Assembly: GCA_002167805.1 (NCBI GenBank)
Contig: NHBT01000001.1
Location: 1-9,251 of the forward strand
Direction: 5' to 3'
From: Owenweeksia sp. TMED14
GTDB lineage: Bacteria > Bacteroidota > Bacteroidia > Flavobacteriales > Schleiferiaceae
DNA length: 9,251 nt
Shown here: one piece after another, positions 1 to 7,641 of the stretch
Position numbering within the stretch: the stretch's first letter is position 1
How the letters are laid out: every line of letters starts with the position of its first letter
Made by a program: the position numbers and the translations under genes
The notes under the pieces: generated by a model
Databases searched by the model: none
What the model was told of the DNA's origin: nothing
Seen by the model: the letters and a program-made list of their open reading frames with translations, nothing else

Positions 1-29
1 AATATTAGTTATTTAATAAACACATAAAT

Positions 30-48
30 ATTTCTTAGTTTAAGAAAT
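30..48 (+). repeat. 8-bp inverted repeat spanning the rdgB start codon
   Basis: Bases 30-37 (ATTTCTTA) and 41-48 (TAAGAAAT) are perfect reverse complements separated by a 3-base GTT loop, with a possible extra T-G wobble pair between 29 and 49. The right arm includes the A and T of the ATG at 47-49, so an RNA hairpin here would hide the start codon of the first gene; as DNA it could be a small operator. It is very AT-rich, hence weak as RNA, and chance cannot be excluded. The rest of 1-46 holds no recognisable Shine-Dalgarno sequence or promoter. All three + frames have stops between bases 6 and 27, so any upstream gene on this strand ends there or before the window. Confidence 0.35.
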
Positions 49-640
49 GAAAAAAATTGTTATTGCTACTTCAAATAAACATAAAGTATCTGAAATTTCT
101 GTAAAGATTCAACCATTTTTTGATGAGATATTATCTTTAGCTGATTTTCCTGAAATTGGAGAGATAGTTGAAGATGGAAACACTATTGAAGAAAATTCGA
201 TATTAAAATCAACGGCTTCATTTAATCATACAAAAATTGCTTCTGTTGCAGATGATACAATTTTAGAAGTAGATGCATTGAACGGAGCACCGGGACTTTA
301 TACAGCTCGTTATGCTGGAGAAAATGCATCGTTTGAAGAAAATATGACAAAACTTTTAAAAAAATTAGATGGCATTGACTACGACCTTCGAACCGCAAGG
401 TTTCGTAGTATCATTTCATTTGTTGATGGAATAAATGATTTTCATGTAGAAGGAACTATTGAAGGAAAAATTTTAAAGTCTAAAGTGGGTGATAATGGAT
501 TTGGATATGATCCCATATTTTATTCTACAGAATTTGATTTATCTCTTGCTGAAATGAATCAAGATATCAAAAATAAAGTCAGTCACCGCGGTATAGCAAT
601 TCAAAAATTTATAAAAAAAATTGGTGAATTAAATCTATGA
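47..640 (+). CDS. rdgB: RdgB/HAM1-family XTP/dITP pyrophosphatase (non-canonical purine NTP pyrophosphatase)
   Basis: This cytoplasmic house-cleaning enzyme hydrolyses dITP, XTP and related deaminated purine triphosphates to the monophosphate and pyrophosphate, keeping them out of DNA and RNA. The 197-residue length is normal for the family. Visible signatures in order are the N-terminal phosphate-binding TxNxxK motif (T8, N10, K13), the E49-N50...K54 segment, the metal/catalytic block with D69-D70 followed by EVDALNGAPG (74-83) and ARYAG (87-91), the base-recognition motif GFGYDPIF (151-158), and SHRG (179-182). One oddity is DDTIL at 69-73, where most relatives have DDSGL or DDTGL: a bulky Ile replaces the Gly next to the catalytic Asp. 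The ATG at 47 gives the canonical N-terminus but has no clear Shine-Dalgarno sequence. The stop overlaps the sprA start as ATGA, so the two are probably one transcript. Family assignment is very secure; full activity is inferred. Confidence 0.97.
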   Translation: MKKIVIATSNKHKVSEISVKIQPFFDEILSLADFPEIGEIVEDGNTIEENSILKSTASFNHTKIASVADDTILEVDALNGAPGLYTARYAGENASFEENMTKLLKKLDGIDYDLRTARFRSIISFVDGINDFHVEGTIEGKILKSKVGDNGFGYDPIFYSTEFDLSLAEMNQDIKNKVSHRGIAIQKFIKKIGELNL

Positions 641-3600
641 GAATTATCATATTTATAATTCTTTTTTTTAATTCTTTACTATTTGCTGGTAATTTTGATA
701 ATTATTTAATTAATCCATTTGTTAAAAAGAAAAATATTAATTTTTCATTAAATAATATTTCCAATTATCCAATTGGTATCTTTGATTTAGACTTTAATAC
801 AAATGTTATAAATATTGATCAGTCTTTTATATCAATTAAAATTTATCATGATTTAGGTAGAGGTTTTCATTCAATTCCATATACAAATACTTTTGAAAAT
901 TATTTAAATGACTTATTTATTGAAAATCAAAAGTATAACATTGCAAACGCATTTAAACTACCGTACGATATTTCTAAGAAAAGTGATGATAAATATTTAC
1001 AACTTGCCTCAATAGATTTAGGTTCATTAGGAAAAGCGTCTTTACGAATATCTGGAAACATAAATCTGTCAGCAAAGCTAGTAAATCAAGATCAAGAATT
1101 AGTTCGATCTTCATATAAAGAGCAAGAAAAAACCAATTTTAAATTTGACCAAAAGCAACAACTTAGCGTTCAGGGAAGTATTGGAGAAAGAATAACAGTT
1201 TCTTTAGACCAAAACTCTGAAAGAGATTTTGATTGGGAAAATACTATTAGACTCGAATATAACGGTCGTGAAGATGACATCCTTAAACGCCTAGAAGTAG
1301 GAAATATATCTCTATCATTACCCTCAACTGAGTTTGTAACTTTTTCCGGCACTAATAATGGTCTTTTTGGAGTAAAAGCGCTTTCTCAGTTAGGTCCACT
1401 TAACATAACATCAATTGCTTCCATTGAAAAAACCGAAAAGGAATCACAACTATATAAAGGTAGTTCTGAATTGAATTCAATAGAAATAAAGGATTACAGT
1501 TATAAGAAAAATTTATACTTTTTTGTACATGAGTGGTTTCGTAATGGTTCAAATGATATACTTCAAGATAGTGGCTTCCAACTCAACATACCTTCATTTT
1601 ATCCATTAGTAGATGGTTTACATCCTATAGGAAATATTTCTATAAAAAACTTTGAATTATATAAAATTGATGCATCAAATAACCCAGAAGCAGACCCTGG
1701 CACTGCCTATATAAACCCTCTTGATAAAAATGAAGAGTCGGATGAAAGTAAAGAGGGAAATTTTTTAAAGTTGGAACGTGGAACTGATTATATAATTAAT
1801 GAAGATCTTGGATTTATAAAAATGAAAAAAATTCTACAAAATGAAATTATTGCTGCTCATTTTGATTTAATAAATAGGGAGACTGGAGAAACTATTTTAA
1901 ATGTAGGGAAAAATATTAGTCTGGATCAAAATACTTTAGAGCTTAAAATGATTAAATCTCAGTCCCCACATCCAAGTCATCCTACCTGGGATTTAATGTT
2001 TAAAAATGTATACTCCATTGGATCATCAAATTTAGATAAAACAAACTTAGAAGTAAGAATTATTGATAATTTTTCAACTCCAAAAAGCGATCGCTCAAAT
2101 GATGGAAAAACTTTTTTAAATCTTTTTGGTTTAGACAATTTAAATCAAAATGGTGAAAGTTCACCAGATGAATTAATTGATTATAATAATCCAAATATTA
2201 TTGATTTACAGTCAGGTGAGATACTTTTACCAGCTTTATTACCATTTGTATCTTCAAATGAAATTAGTGGAGGTAATAATAATGAATCTCTTGAACCATT
2301 TTTACAGCAAGGTTTAATGTATTCTTCCACAATATTGTCTGAATATGCTGGTGATTCAAGATTTTCTATTTTTATAAATTATTCCAGTCCAAAGAAATCT
2401 ATTAACTTAGGATTTACTCTCGTTGAAGGAAGCGAAGAGATTTTTTCTAATGGAAATAAACTAATAAGGGGTCGTGACTATCAAATAAATTATTTTTCTG
2501 GTACTATTACTTTATCAGAAAATATCAACCCGAATGATAATTTAAGAATATCGTACGATAAGCATGACCTAGTTACTTTTGATAGAAAGATTATGGCAGG
2601 TTCTAGAGCACAAATTGATTTTAATGAAAAATCATTTCTTGGTTTTACAGCGTTATATTATGATCAATCAATTGCAAATAAAAAAGTTGAGGTTGGGTAT
2701 GAGCCAATAAGAAATTTCATTTGGGATATTAATGGTAGATATGAAGTAGATTTTGAAAACTTATCAGAAAGATTTAATGATTTAAGTTTTATGAATAGCA
2801 ACAAAATCTCTAATTTTTCTGTTGAAGGAGAGATAGCACATGTACTTCCAAATCCAAATTCAATATCAAATTCAAAAACTGGCGATAAAAATGGTGTGGC
2901 ATTTATTGATGATTTTGAGGGCTCAAAAAGAGTTACAAATCCTTCAATTTTACGAAGGTTTTGGAATATTTCATCTGCACCTTTGAATAGCAATACATTT
3001 GAAGATTACAATCAAAATAACAGAATGAATATGTACTGGTATAACCCATATTCACAAATTTTAACAAACAGTATATGGCCTAATATTTCTACTTCGCAAA
3101 GAGCTCAAAATTTAACAACTGATATTTTAGTTTTAAAATACTCTCCTAAAGATTATCAATCTACTGTACCTTCAGATTCATTATGGGCTGGGATTACTTC
3201 ACCAATGTTCATTGGAGATTATGATCAAACTAGAAGCAGGTTTTTTGAAATATGGGTAAGAGGAGATAACGGTAATCTCACAATTGATTTAGGAAAAATC
3301 AGCGAAGATTATGATGGTAATGGATTTTTAAATACTGAAGATATTCCTGATGCCGGACTTGCGCTTGGAAATGGTTTCCTTGACGAGAACGAGGATACAG
3401 GTCTTGATGGTTGTTTTGATATTTATGAAAATGGTTTCGGTGGTTGTTTAGATCCCCTCGGACTAACTTTTAACCAATATTTAGAATCTGGGGAATCAAC
3501 ATTAATAAACAATTCGATTGATGTTAATATCAATGATCCAAATAACGATAATTGGAATTATATAGAAGGATCTGATGATTATACAAAGGTTAACGGAACT

Positions 3601-6600
3601 GAAGGTAATGGCACTGGCGATCGAATTCAAATTGGTGGTAAATATCCTGATTCAGAAGATCTAGACAATTCGGGATATCTTGATAGAGCAAATAATTATT
3701 TTTCAAAAACTGTTTCTTTAAGTGATAGTACTTATGTTGCTGGCTCAACAGAAATAAATGGCATCAAAACAGGATGGAAACTGATCAGAATTCCAATTAG
3801 TCATTTTGAAAAAATTAATGATATTGCATTGAGCGAAATAAAATATGTTAGATTGTTAGTTTCGGGAGTAGATCAGGAATCAACTTTAGAAATTGCAAAA
3901 ATTGAGTTAGTAGGAAACAATTGGCAAGAGCTAGGAGTTTCATTACAATCTGAAGACGTGTTCACCACGCAGGATAGTACTTTTCTAGTTTCAGTTATTA
4001 ATGATGAAGATAATCCAAATTATATTCCTCCCAAAGGTGTTGTTGGTGAATATGATAGGATTAACCAAATCAGATCAAAAGAACAATCCATTGTACTAAA
4101 ATTTGATAATTTACTCCCAAATTATAAAGCTGCAGCAAAAAAAATACTTTCATTTAATGAAGATATAGGTCAGAGCTTTTTGATGTATGATAAAATGAAA
4201 ATGTTCGTTTACGGAAATAGTGAATATTCTTCAATCGATCAAACGGATGTAAATATTTTTATCAAATTTGGCAATGGCCAAGAATATTACAAGCTTACAA
4301 AGCCAATTTATTCTGGGTGGGATGAAGAAAGAAAAAGAAATGAAATCAATTTAGATTTAAATTGGTTATCAAGTTTAAAGACACATGATAACAATTCAAT
4401 TAATTTAATTAATCCAAATGATATTTTTTCCAAAACCAGTGAGTCTATTAATTATGAATTTATATCTGATGATAACCATAATTACAAAAGTGTAGAAATT
4501 GTTGGCAATCCTTCACTTTCAAGATTACAATATTTTATTATAGGTATTGAGAATTCAGCCAATTATCCTATATCTGGAGAAATATGGGCTGACGAACTAA
4601 GGCTTAGCGGAGTTAAAAAAGAGTCCGGTTCTGCATTAAGAATAAAATCAAAATTCAACTTATCTGATTTTAGCTCAAGTTCGATTAATTATAAAAGAAA
4701 GGATGCAGATTTCCATGTTTTGCAAGAGAGAGTTGGTTCAAATAACTCTATTGAAACCTTATCCTATACAAATAATTTGAATATTGGTCAGTTGTTACCA
4801 CAAAATCTTGGTATTATTTTCCCTATCAACATTAGTTATAATTCAAATACAAATACGCCAAAATTTTTACCAGGTACAGATATAATATTAGAAAATTCAG
4901 CCCCAGATTCTGTTTTAGTACAATCTTCGGTTATAAATGTATCAGGACGAATTTCAAAGAAGATTAAATCTGAAAAAGCATTGTTAAAATATACAATAGA
5001 TAATTTGAGTGCGGGATTTAGTATTTCTGATCAAAAAAAATCTGATACAATTATGAAATCTGTAGATTTAAAAAATATAAATTCTAATATTGATTATAAT
5101 TTAAGATTTCCAAGCGGTAATTATATTAATGCGTTTAAATGGATGAAAAACTTTCCTTTAATAGGAAAAGAAATTAGTAATAAAAAATTTTATTATTCCC
5201 CATCAAATTTCTCATCTGGAATTAAAATTAATAAAGTATCAACAGTTAGAGATTCTAGATCAAATACAGAACTCATTAAAGAAGATAACTTTAATGTTCA
5301 AAGAAATTTCAGTATTGATTATAAACTTTTTAACGATACAGAATTTGCTTATGATAAAACCATTTTTAGTGATAAACTAAATGAAACCTTTAACGATTTT
5401 TCTATAGGATTAAAGACCCAATCAGTTGAGTCTTTTGTATATAGCTTTAACCCTGATTGGATAAGAATTGTTAATCCAAGATTTAGTTACTCATCTAATT
5501 TTAGATGGAATAAACCTCGTGATAATATTATTGATGCAGCTAATTTGAATTTAAATAGGAATATTTCTTTGAGTTTATCGATAAATCCTCAAGAAATTTT
5601 ATCAATATTTTATGACGAATATAGTAAAGATAAAAAAAATGCAAGTGTAAGATCTCGCTCGAATATTATTTTAATTAATGAAGATTCAAAAAATAATAAT
5701 AAATCTTTTTCTAAAAAACTTTATGAGCAATCAAAAAAAATTGACACAATAAATATTAATTTTTCAAATTTAAGTAATACAATCTCAAATGGTATAACTG
5801 GAGAAATACCATTATCATACAGATTAGGAGTAAAAGATAATTTAGGAATTGAACCGGTTTCAGAGGTTGGATTTAATACAGGTTTTGATGATCAAAAGAA
5901 AAATTTATCATTTAGATCTGGCGTTAGAATAGACCAAAGAACTTTCTTAAGTATCTCTTTTAATCAAAATATTTCATCAAATATTAGTGGATTCAACATA
6001 GATACAAGATCTGCCTCAACAGACTATTTATCCTATGGTAAAAATCTTTCAAAAGGTCTACCTTTTATAAATTGGTCCTTGAGGATTAGCGGATTGGAAA
6101 ATATTGCTCTTATAAATCCATATGTGCAATCTATGAGCCTTGAACATTCATACACAGGTAAACAAAACTTATCGTGGAAATTTAATGATAGTGGTATAAG
6201 GAGCATTAGTTTAATGAAAGTTGAGGATTTCTATGATGAATTCGGAGATTCATTGCAATTTTCAAATCTCACAAGTTCTTTATCTCCAATAGTAGGTTTA
6301 ACAACTTCATTTCGAAATGGTATCTCAACAAATCTAAGAGCAAATACTGTACTAAGTTTAAGAGAGGTACCTTTTGGAATGACGTTAGTTAAAAAGAATA
6401 GTTTGTTAGGAAGTCTATCATACAGCTTTGCAAGAGGACTGAGACTTTCTTTACCATTTTCAAATAGAAAGATGTACTTGAACAATGACTTTAATATTAA
6501 TTTCAATTTTGATTTAAATAACAGTTCAGAAAAAGGATCTAAGGACAAAATTAATTTCGTGGAACAAAATTATTCAAAAACTAGAAAAGGAGTTCTACGT

Positions 6601-6729
6601 TTAACATATGTTCTAACGGAAGATATTACTGCAGGAATGTTTTATGAATATCGAACTAATGAGACAAGATTAACAGGTAAAAGAGTTGATAGAGATTTTG
6701 GATTAACTCTTAATATTTCAATTAGATAA
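637..6729 (+). CDS. sprA: SprA/Sov family outer-membrane translocon of the type IX secretion system
   Basis: In Bacteroidetes, SprA (Sov in Porphyromonas) is the giant beta-barrel through which T9SS cargo crosses the outer membrane. Here a signal peptide (residues 1-17, cut after LLFA) precedes an N-terminal domain with the family block at about 180-233: GERITVSLDQN, NGREDDI, then VGNISLSLP. Two copies of an LxRGxDYxI module begin at 379 and 609. The central hallmark FIDDFEGSKRV lies at 756-766, followed by an RRFWN segment. An acidic insert (about 889-1020) carries two EF-hand-like loops and the protein's only two cysteines, C926 and C937. The remainder consists of amphipathic, Asn/Ser-rich strand-like stretches ending in FGLTLNISIR, typical of an outer-membrane barrel C-terminus. 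At 2030 residues it is shorter than the roughly 2,400-2,500 residues of characterised homologues. The start is fixed by the ATGA overlap with rdgB and a GGTGA at 623-627, nine bases upstream. Family is confident; cargo is unknown, since no T9SS C-terminal sorting domain protein is in the window. Confidence 0.93.
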   Translation: MRIIIFIILFFNSLLFAGNFDNYLINPFVKKKNINFSLNNISNYPIGIFDLDFNTNVINIDQSFISIKIYHDLGRGFHSIPYTNTFENYLNDLFIENQKYNIANAFKLPYDISKKSDDKYLQLASIDLGSLGKASLRISGNINLSAKLVNQDQELVRSSYKEQEKTNFKFDQKQQLSVQGSIGERITVSLDQNSERDFDWENTIRLEYNGREDDILKRLEVGNISLSLPSTEFVTFSGTNNGLFGVKALSQLGPLNITSIASIEKTEKESQLYKGSSELNSIEIKDYSYKKNLYFFVHEWFRNGSNDILQDSGFQLNIPSFYPLVDGLHPIGNISIKNFELYKIDASNNPEADPGTAYINPLDKNEESDESKEGNFLKLERGTDYIINEDLGFIKMKKILQNEIIAAHFDLINRETGETILNVGKNISLDQNTLELKMIKSQSPHPSHPTWDLMFKNVYSIGSSNLDKTNLEVRIIDNFSTPKSDRSNDGKTFLNLFGLDNLNQNGESSPDELIDYNNPNIIDLQSGEILLPALLPFVSSNEISGGNNNESLEPFLQQGLMYSSTILSEYAGDSRFSIFINYSSPKKSINLGFTLVEGSEEIFSNGNKLIRGRDYQINYFSGTITLSENINPNDNLRISYDKHDLVTFDRKIMAGSRAQIDFNEKSFLGFTALYYDQSIANKKVEVGYEPIRNFIWDINGRYEVDFENLSERFNDLSFMNSNKISNFSVEGEIAHVLPNPNSISNSKTGDKNGVAFIDDFEGSKRVTNPSILRRFWNISSAPLNSNTFEDYNQNNRMNMYWYNPYSQILTNSIWPNISTSQRAQNLTTDILVLKYSPKDYQSTVPSDSLWAGITSPMFIGDYDQTRSRFFEIWVRGDNGNLTIDLGKISEDYDGNGFLNTEDIPDAGLALGNGFLDENEDTGLDGCFDIYENGFGGCLDPLGLTFNQYLESGESTLINNSIDVNINDPNNDNWNYIEGSDDYTKVNGTEGNGTGDRIQIGGKYPDSEDLDNSGYLDRANNYFSKTVSLSDSTYVAGSTEINGIKTGWKLIRIPISHFEKINDIALSEIKYVRLLVSGVDQESTLEIAKIELVGNNWQELGVSLQSEDVFTTQDSTFLVSVINDEDNPNYIPPKGVVGEYDRINQIRSKEQSIVLKFDNLLPNYKAAAKKILSFNEDIGQSFLMYDKMKMFVYGNSEYSSIDQTDVNIFIKFGNGQEYYKLTKPIYSGWDEERKRNEINLDLNWLSSLKTHDNNSINLINPNDIFSKTSESINYEFISDDNHNYKSVEIVGNPSLSRLQYFIIGIENSANYPISGEIWADELRLSGVKKESGSALRIKSKFNLSDFSSSSINYKRKDADFHVLQERVGSNNSIETLSYTNNLNIGQLLPQNLGIIFPINISYNSNTNTPKFLPGTDIILENSAPDSVLVQSSVINVSGRISKKIKSEKALLKYTIDNLSAGFSISDQKKSDTIMKSVDLKNINSNIDYNLRFPSGNYINAFKWMKNFPLIGKEISNKKFYYSPSNFSSGIKINKVSTVRDSRSNTELIKEDNFNVQRNFSIDYKLFNDTEFAYDKTIFSDKLNETFNDFSIGLKTQSVESFVYSFNPDWIRIVNPRFSYSSNFRWNKPRDNIIDAANLNLNRNISLSLSINPQEILSIFYDEYSKDKKNASVRSRSNIILINEDSKNNNKSFSKKLYEQSKKIDTININFSNLSNTISNGITGEIPLSYRLGVKDNLGIEPVSEVGFNTGFDDQKKNLSFRSGVRIDQRTFLSISFNQNISSNISGFNIDTRSASTDYLSYGKNLSKGLPFINWSLRISGLENIALINPYVQSMSLEHSYTGKQNLSWKFNDSGIRSISLMKVEDFYDEFGDSLQFSNLTSSLSPIVGLTTSFRNGISTNLRANTVLSLREVPFGMTLVKKNSLLGSLSYSFARGLRLSLPFSNRKMYLNNDFNINFNFDLNNSSEKGSKDKINFVEQNYSKTRKGVLRLTYVLTEDITAGMFYEYRTNETRLTGKRVDRDFGLTLNISIR
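3307..3693 (+). other. Acidic calcium-loop-like insert within SprA, with its only Cys pair
   Basis: This stretch encodes SprA residues 891-1019. It opens with a loop matching the EF-hand/dockerin pattern DxDGNGxxxxxD (DYDGNGFLNTED, 891-902) and closes with a second similar loop (DLDNSGYLDRAN, 1008-1019). Between them lie further Asp/Asn/Gly-rich segments and the Cys pair C926/C937, eleven residues apart; no other cysteine occurs in the 2030-residue protein. As seen in dockerins and thrombospondin type 3 repeats, such loops bind calcium in exported proteins, so a calcium-stabilised, disulfide-clamped extracellular or periplasmic element is a reasonable inference. As I recall, similar 'DTEDLDGDG' style segments occur in some SprA homologues outside the Bacteroidia, so it may be lineage-typical rather than unique. 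Confidence 0.6.
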
Positions 6730-6738
6730 AGGCAGCAA

Positions 6739-7641
6739 ATGAGAATTTTAATTTTAATCCTTACATTTTTTATTTATGCTTGTGAACAAAATGAGATTCC
6801 CCAGTTTAATGGAAAACAATCATTTGATTTTTTATTAAAACAATGTGAATTTGGCCCTAGGAATCCTGGTTCTATTGGCCATCTAAAATTTTCAAAATAT
6901 CTAGAAGAATTTTTGAATGACATTGATAATGAAATTATTGTGCAGAATTTTGTATATGAAGAACATATTACTTCAAAAATGCAAAATGGAAAAAATTTTG
7001 TTATTCAGTTTAATAAAGAATCACATGAACGACTATTAATAGGTGCTCATTGGGACACAAGGTCAATTTCGGACGAAGAGAATGAATTAGATAAAAGAGA
7101 ACTGCCAGTTTTAGGTGCGAACGATGGTGCAAGTGGTACGGCTGTATTAATGGAACTAGCTTTAGTATTTAGAGATAATCCCCCTCCAATTGGTATTGAT
7201 TTAGTATTTTTTGATGCTGAAGATGTTGGTATTTCTGGTCAACCAACAACATTTGCTATGGGATCTGAATATTTTTCAAAAAATCTTCCTATTAAAAAAC
7301 CGCAAAATGCAATAATTGTTGATATGGTTGGAGATAAAAACTTAAAAATACCAATCGAAAGATTCTCATATAAAACTAATCCAGATTTAGTTAAAGAGCT
7401 TTGGAATCTAGCCGAAGAACTTGATTTAGAAGCATTTAAATACACTTTGGGTTATGAGATTTATGATGATCATGTCCCTCTTTGGGTGAATGCTCAAATA
7501 CCTGCAATAGATATTATAGATTTTGATTATCCTAACTTATTCTATAATTATTGGCATACTCAAAATGATATTGTTGAGAATTGTTCACCACAAAGCTTAC
7601 AACAAGTTGGAACTTTATTATTAAATTACATTTATGATTAG
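6739..7641 (+). CDS. M28-family zinc lipoprotein, glutaminyl-peptide cyclotransferase-like
   Basis: This is a predicted lipoprotein with a short hydrophobic signal (residues 2-14) ending in IYAC (Cys15), a lipobox with an atypical Tyr, followed by an M28 fold of usual length (300 aa). M28 includes zinc aminopeptidases and glutaminyl cyclases (QC), which turn N-terminal Gln into pyroglutamate. Motifs are AHWDTR (103-108), GANDGASG (126-133, zinc Asp129), FFDAED (157-162, probable acid/base E161 and zinc D162), DMVGD (195-199), DDHVPL (243-248) and YWHTQND (271-277, zinc His273). The DDH and WHT combination and a single-zinc-like site favour QC over an aminopeptidase. However, the segment where many bacterial QCs have Trp reads TFAMGS, with Phe172. 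An AAAGG at 6728-6732 lies six bases before the ATG, a plausible ribosome binding site. The gene starts 9 bases after sprA and overlaps the next gene by 8. It probably acts in the periplasm or at the outer membrane. M28 membership is firm; QC activity is likely but unproven. Confidence 0.88.
   Translation: MRILILILTFFIYACEQNEIPQFNGKQSFDFLLKQCEFGPRNPGSIGHLKFSKYLEEFLNDIDNEIIVQNFVYEEHITSKMQNGKNFVIQFNKESHERLLIGAHWDTRSISDEENELDKRELPVLGANDGASGTAVLMELALVFRDNPPPIGIDLVFFDAEDVGISGQPTTFAMGSEYFSKNLPIKKPQNAIIVDMVGDKNLKIPIERFSYKTNPDLVKELWNLAEELDLEAFKYTLGYEIYDDHVPLWVNAQIPAIDIIDFDYPNLFYNYWHTQNDIVENCSPQSLQQVGTLLLNYIYD

Noticed and set aside
1..46. A Bacteroidetes-type promoter (TTTG at -33, TAnnTTTG at -7) before rdgB
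   Set aside because: Neither element is present in this short leader, and AT-rich matches to looser consensus are not informative.
1170..1352. 60-codon open frame on the minus strand inside sprA
   Set aside because: It lies antisense to the conserved SprA N-terminal block, with no recognisable domain or start signal; it is a shadow of the coding frame.
2664..2993. 109-codon minus-strand open frame opposite the FIDDFEGSKRV region
   Set aside because: The plus frame here is the strongest SprA signature. The antisense product has no recognisable motif and no ribosome binding site.
6231..6548. 105-codon minus-strand open frame near the sprA 3' end
   Set aside because: It is antisense to barrel strands of SprA and its product resembles no known family.
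7239..7445. 68-codon minus-strand open frame inside the M28 gene
   Set aside because: It is opposite conserved catalytic-domain sequence and has no independent support.
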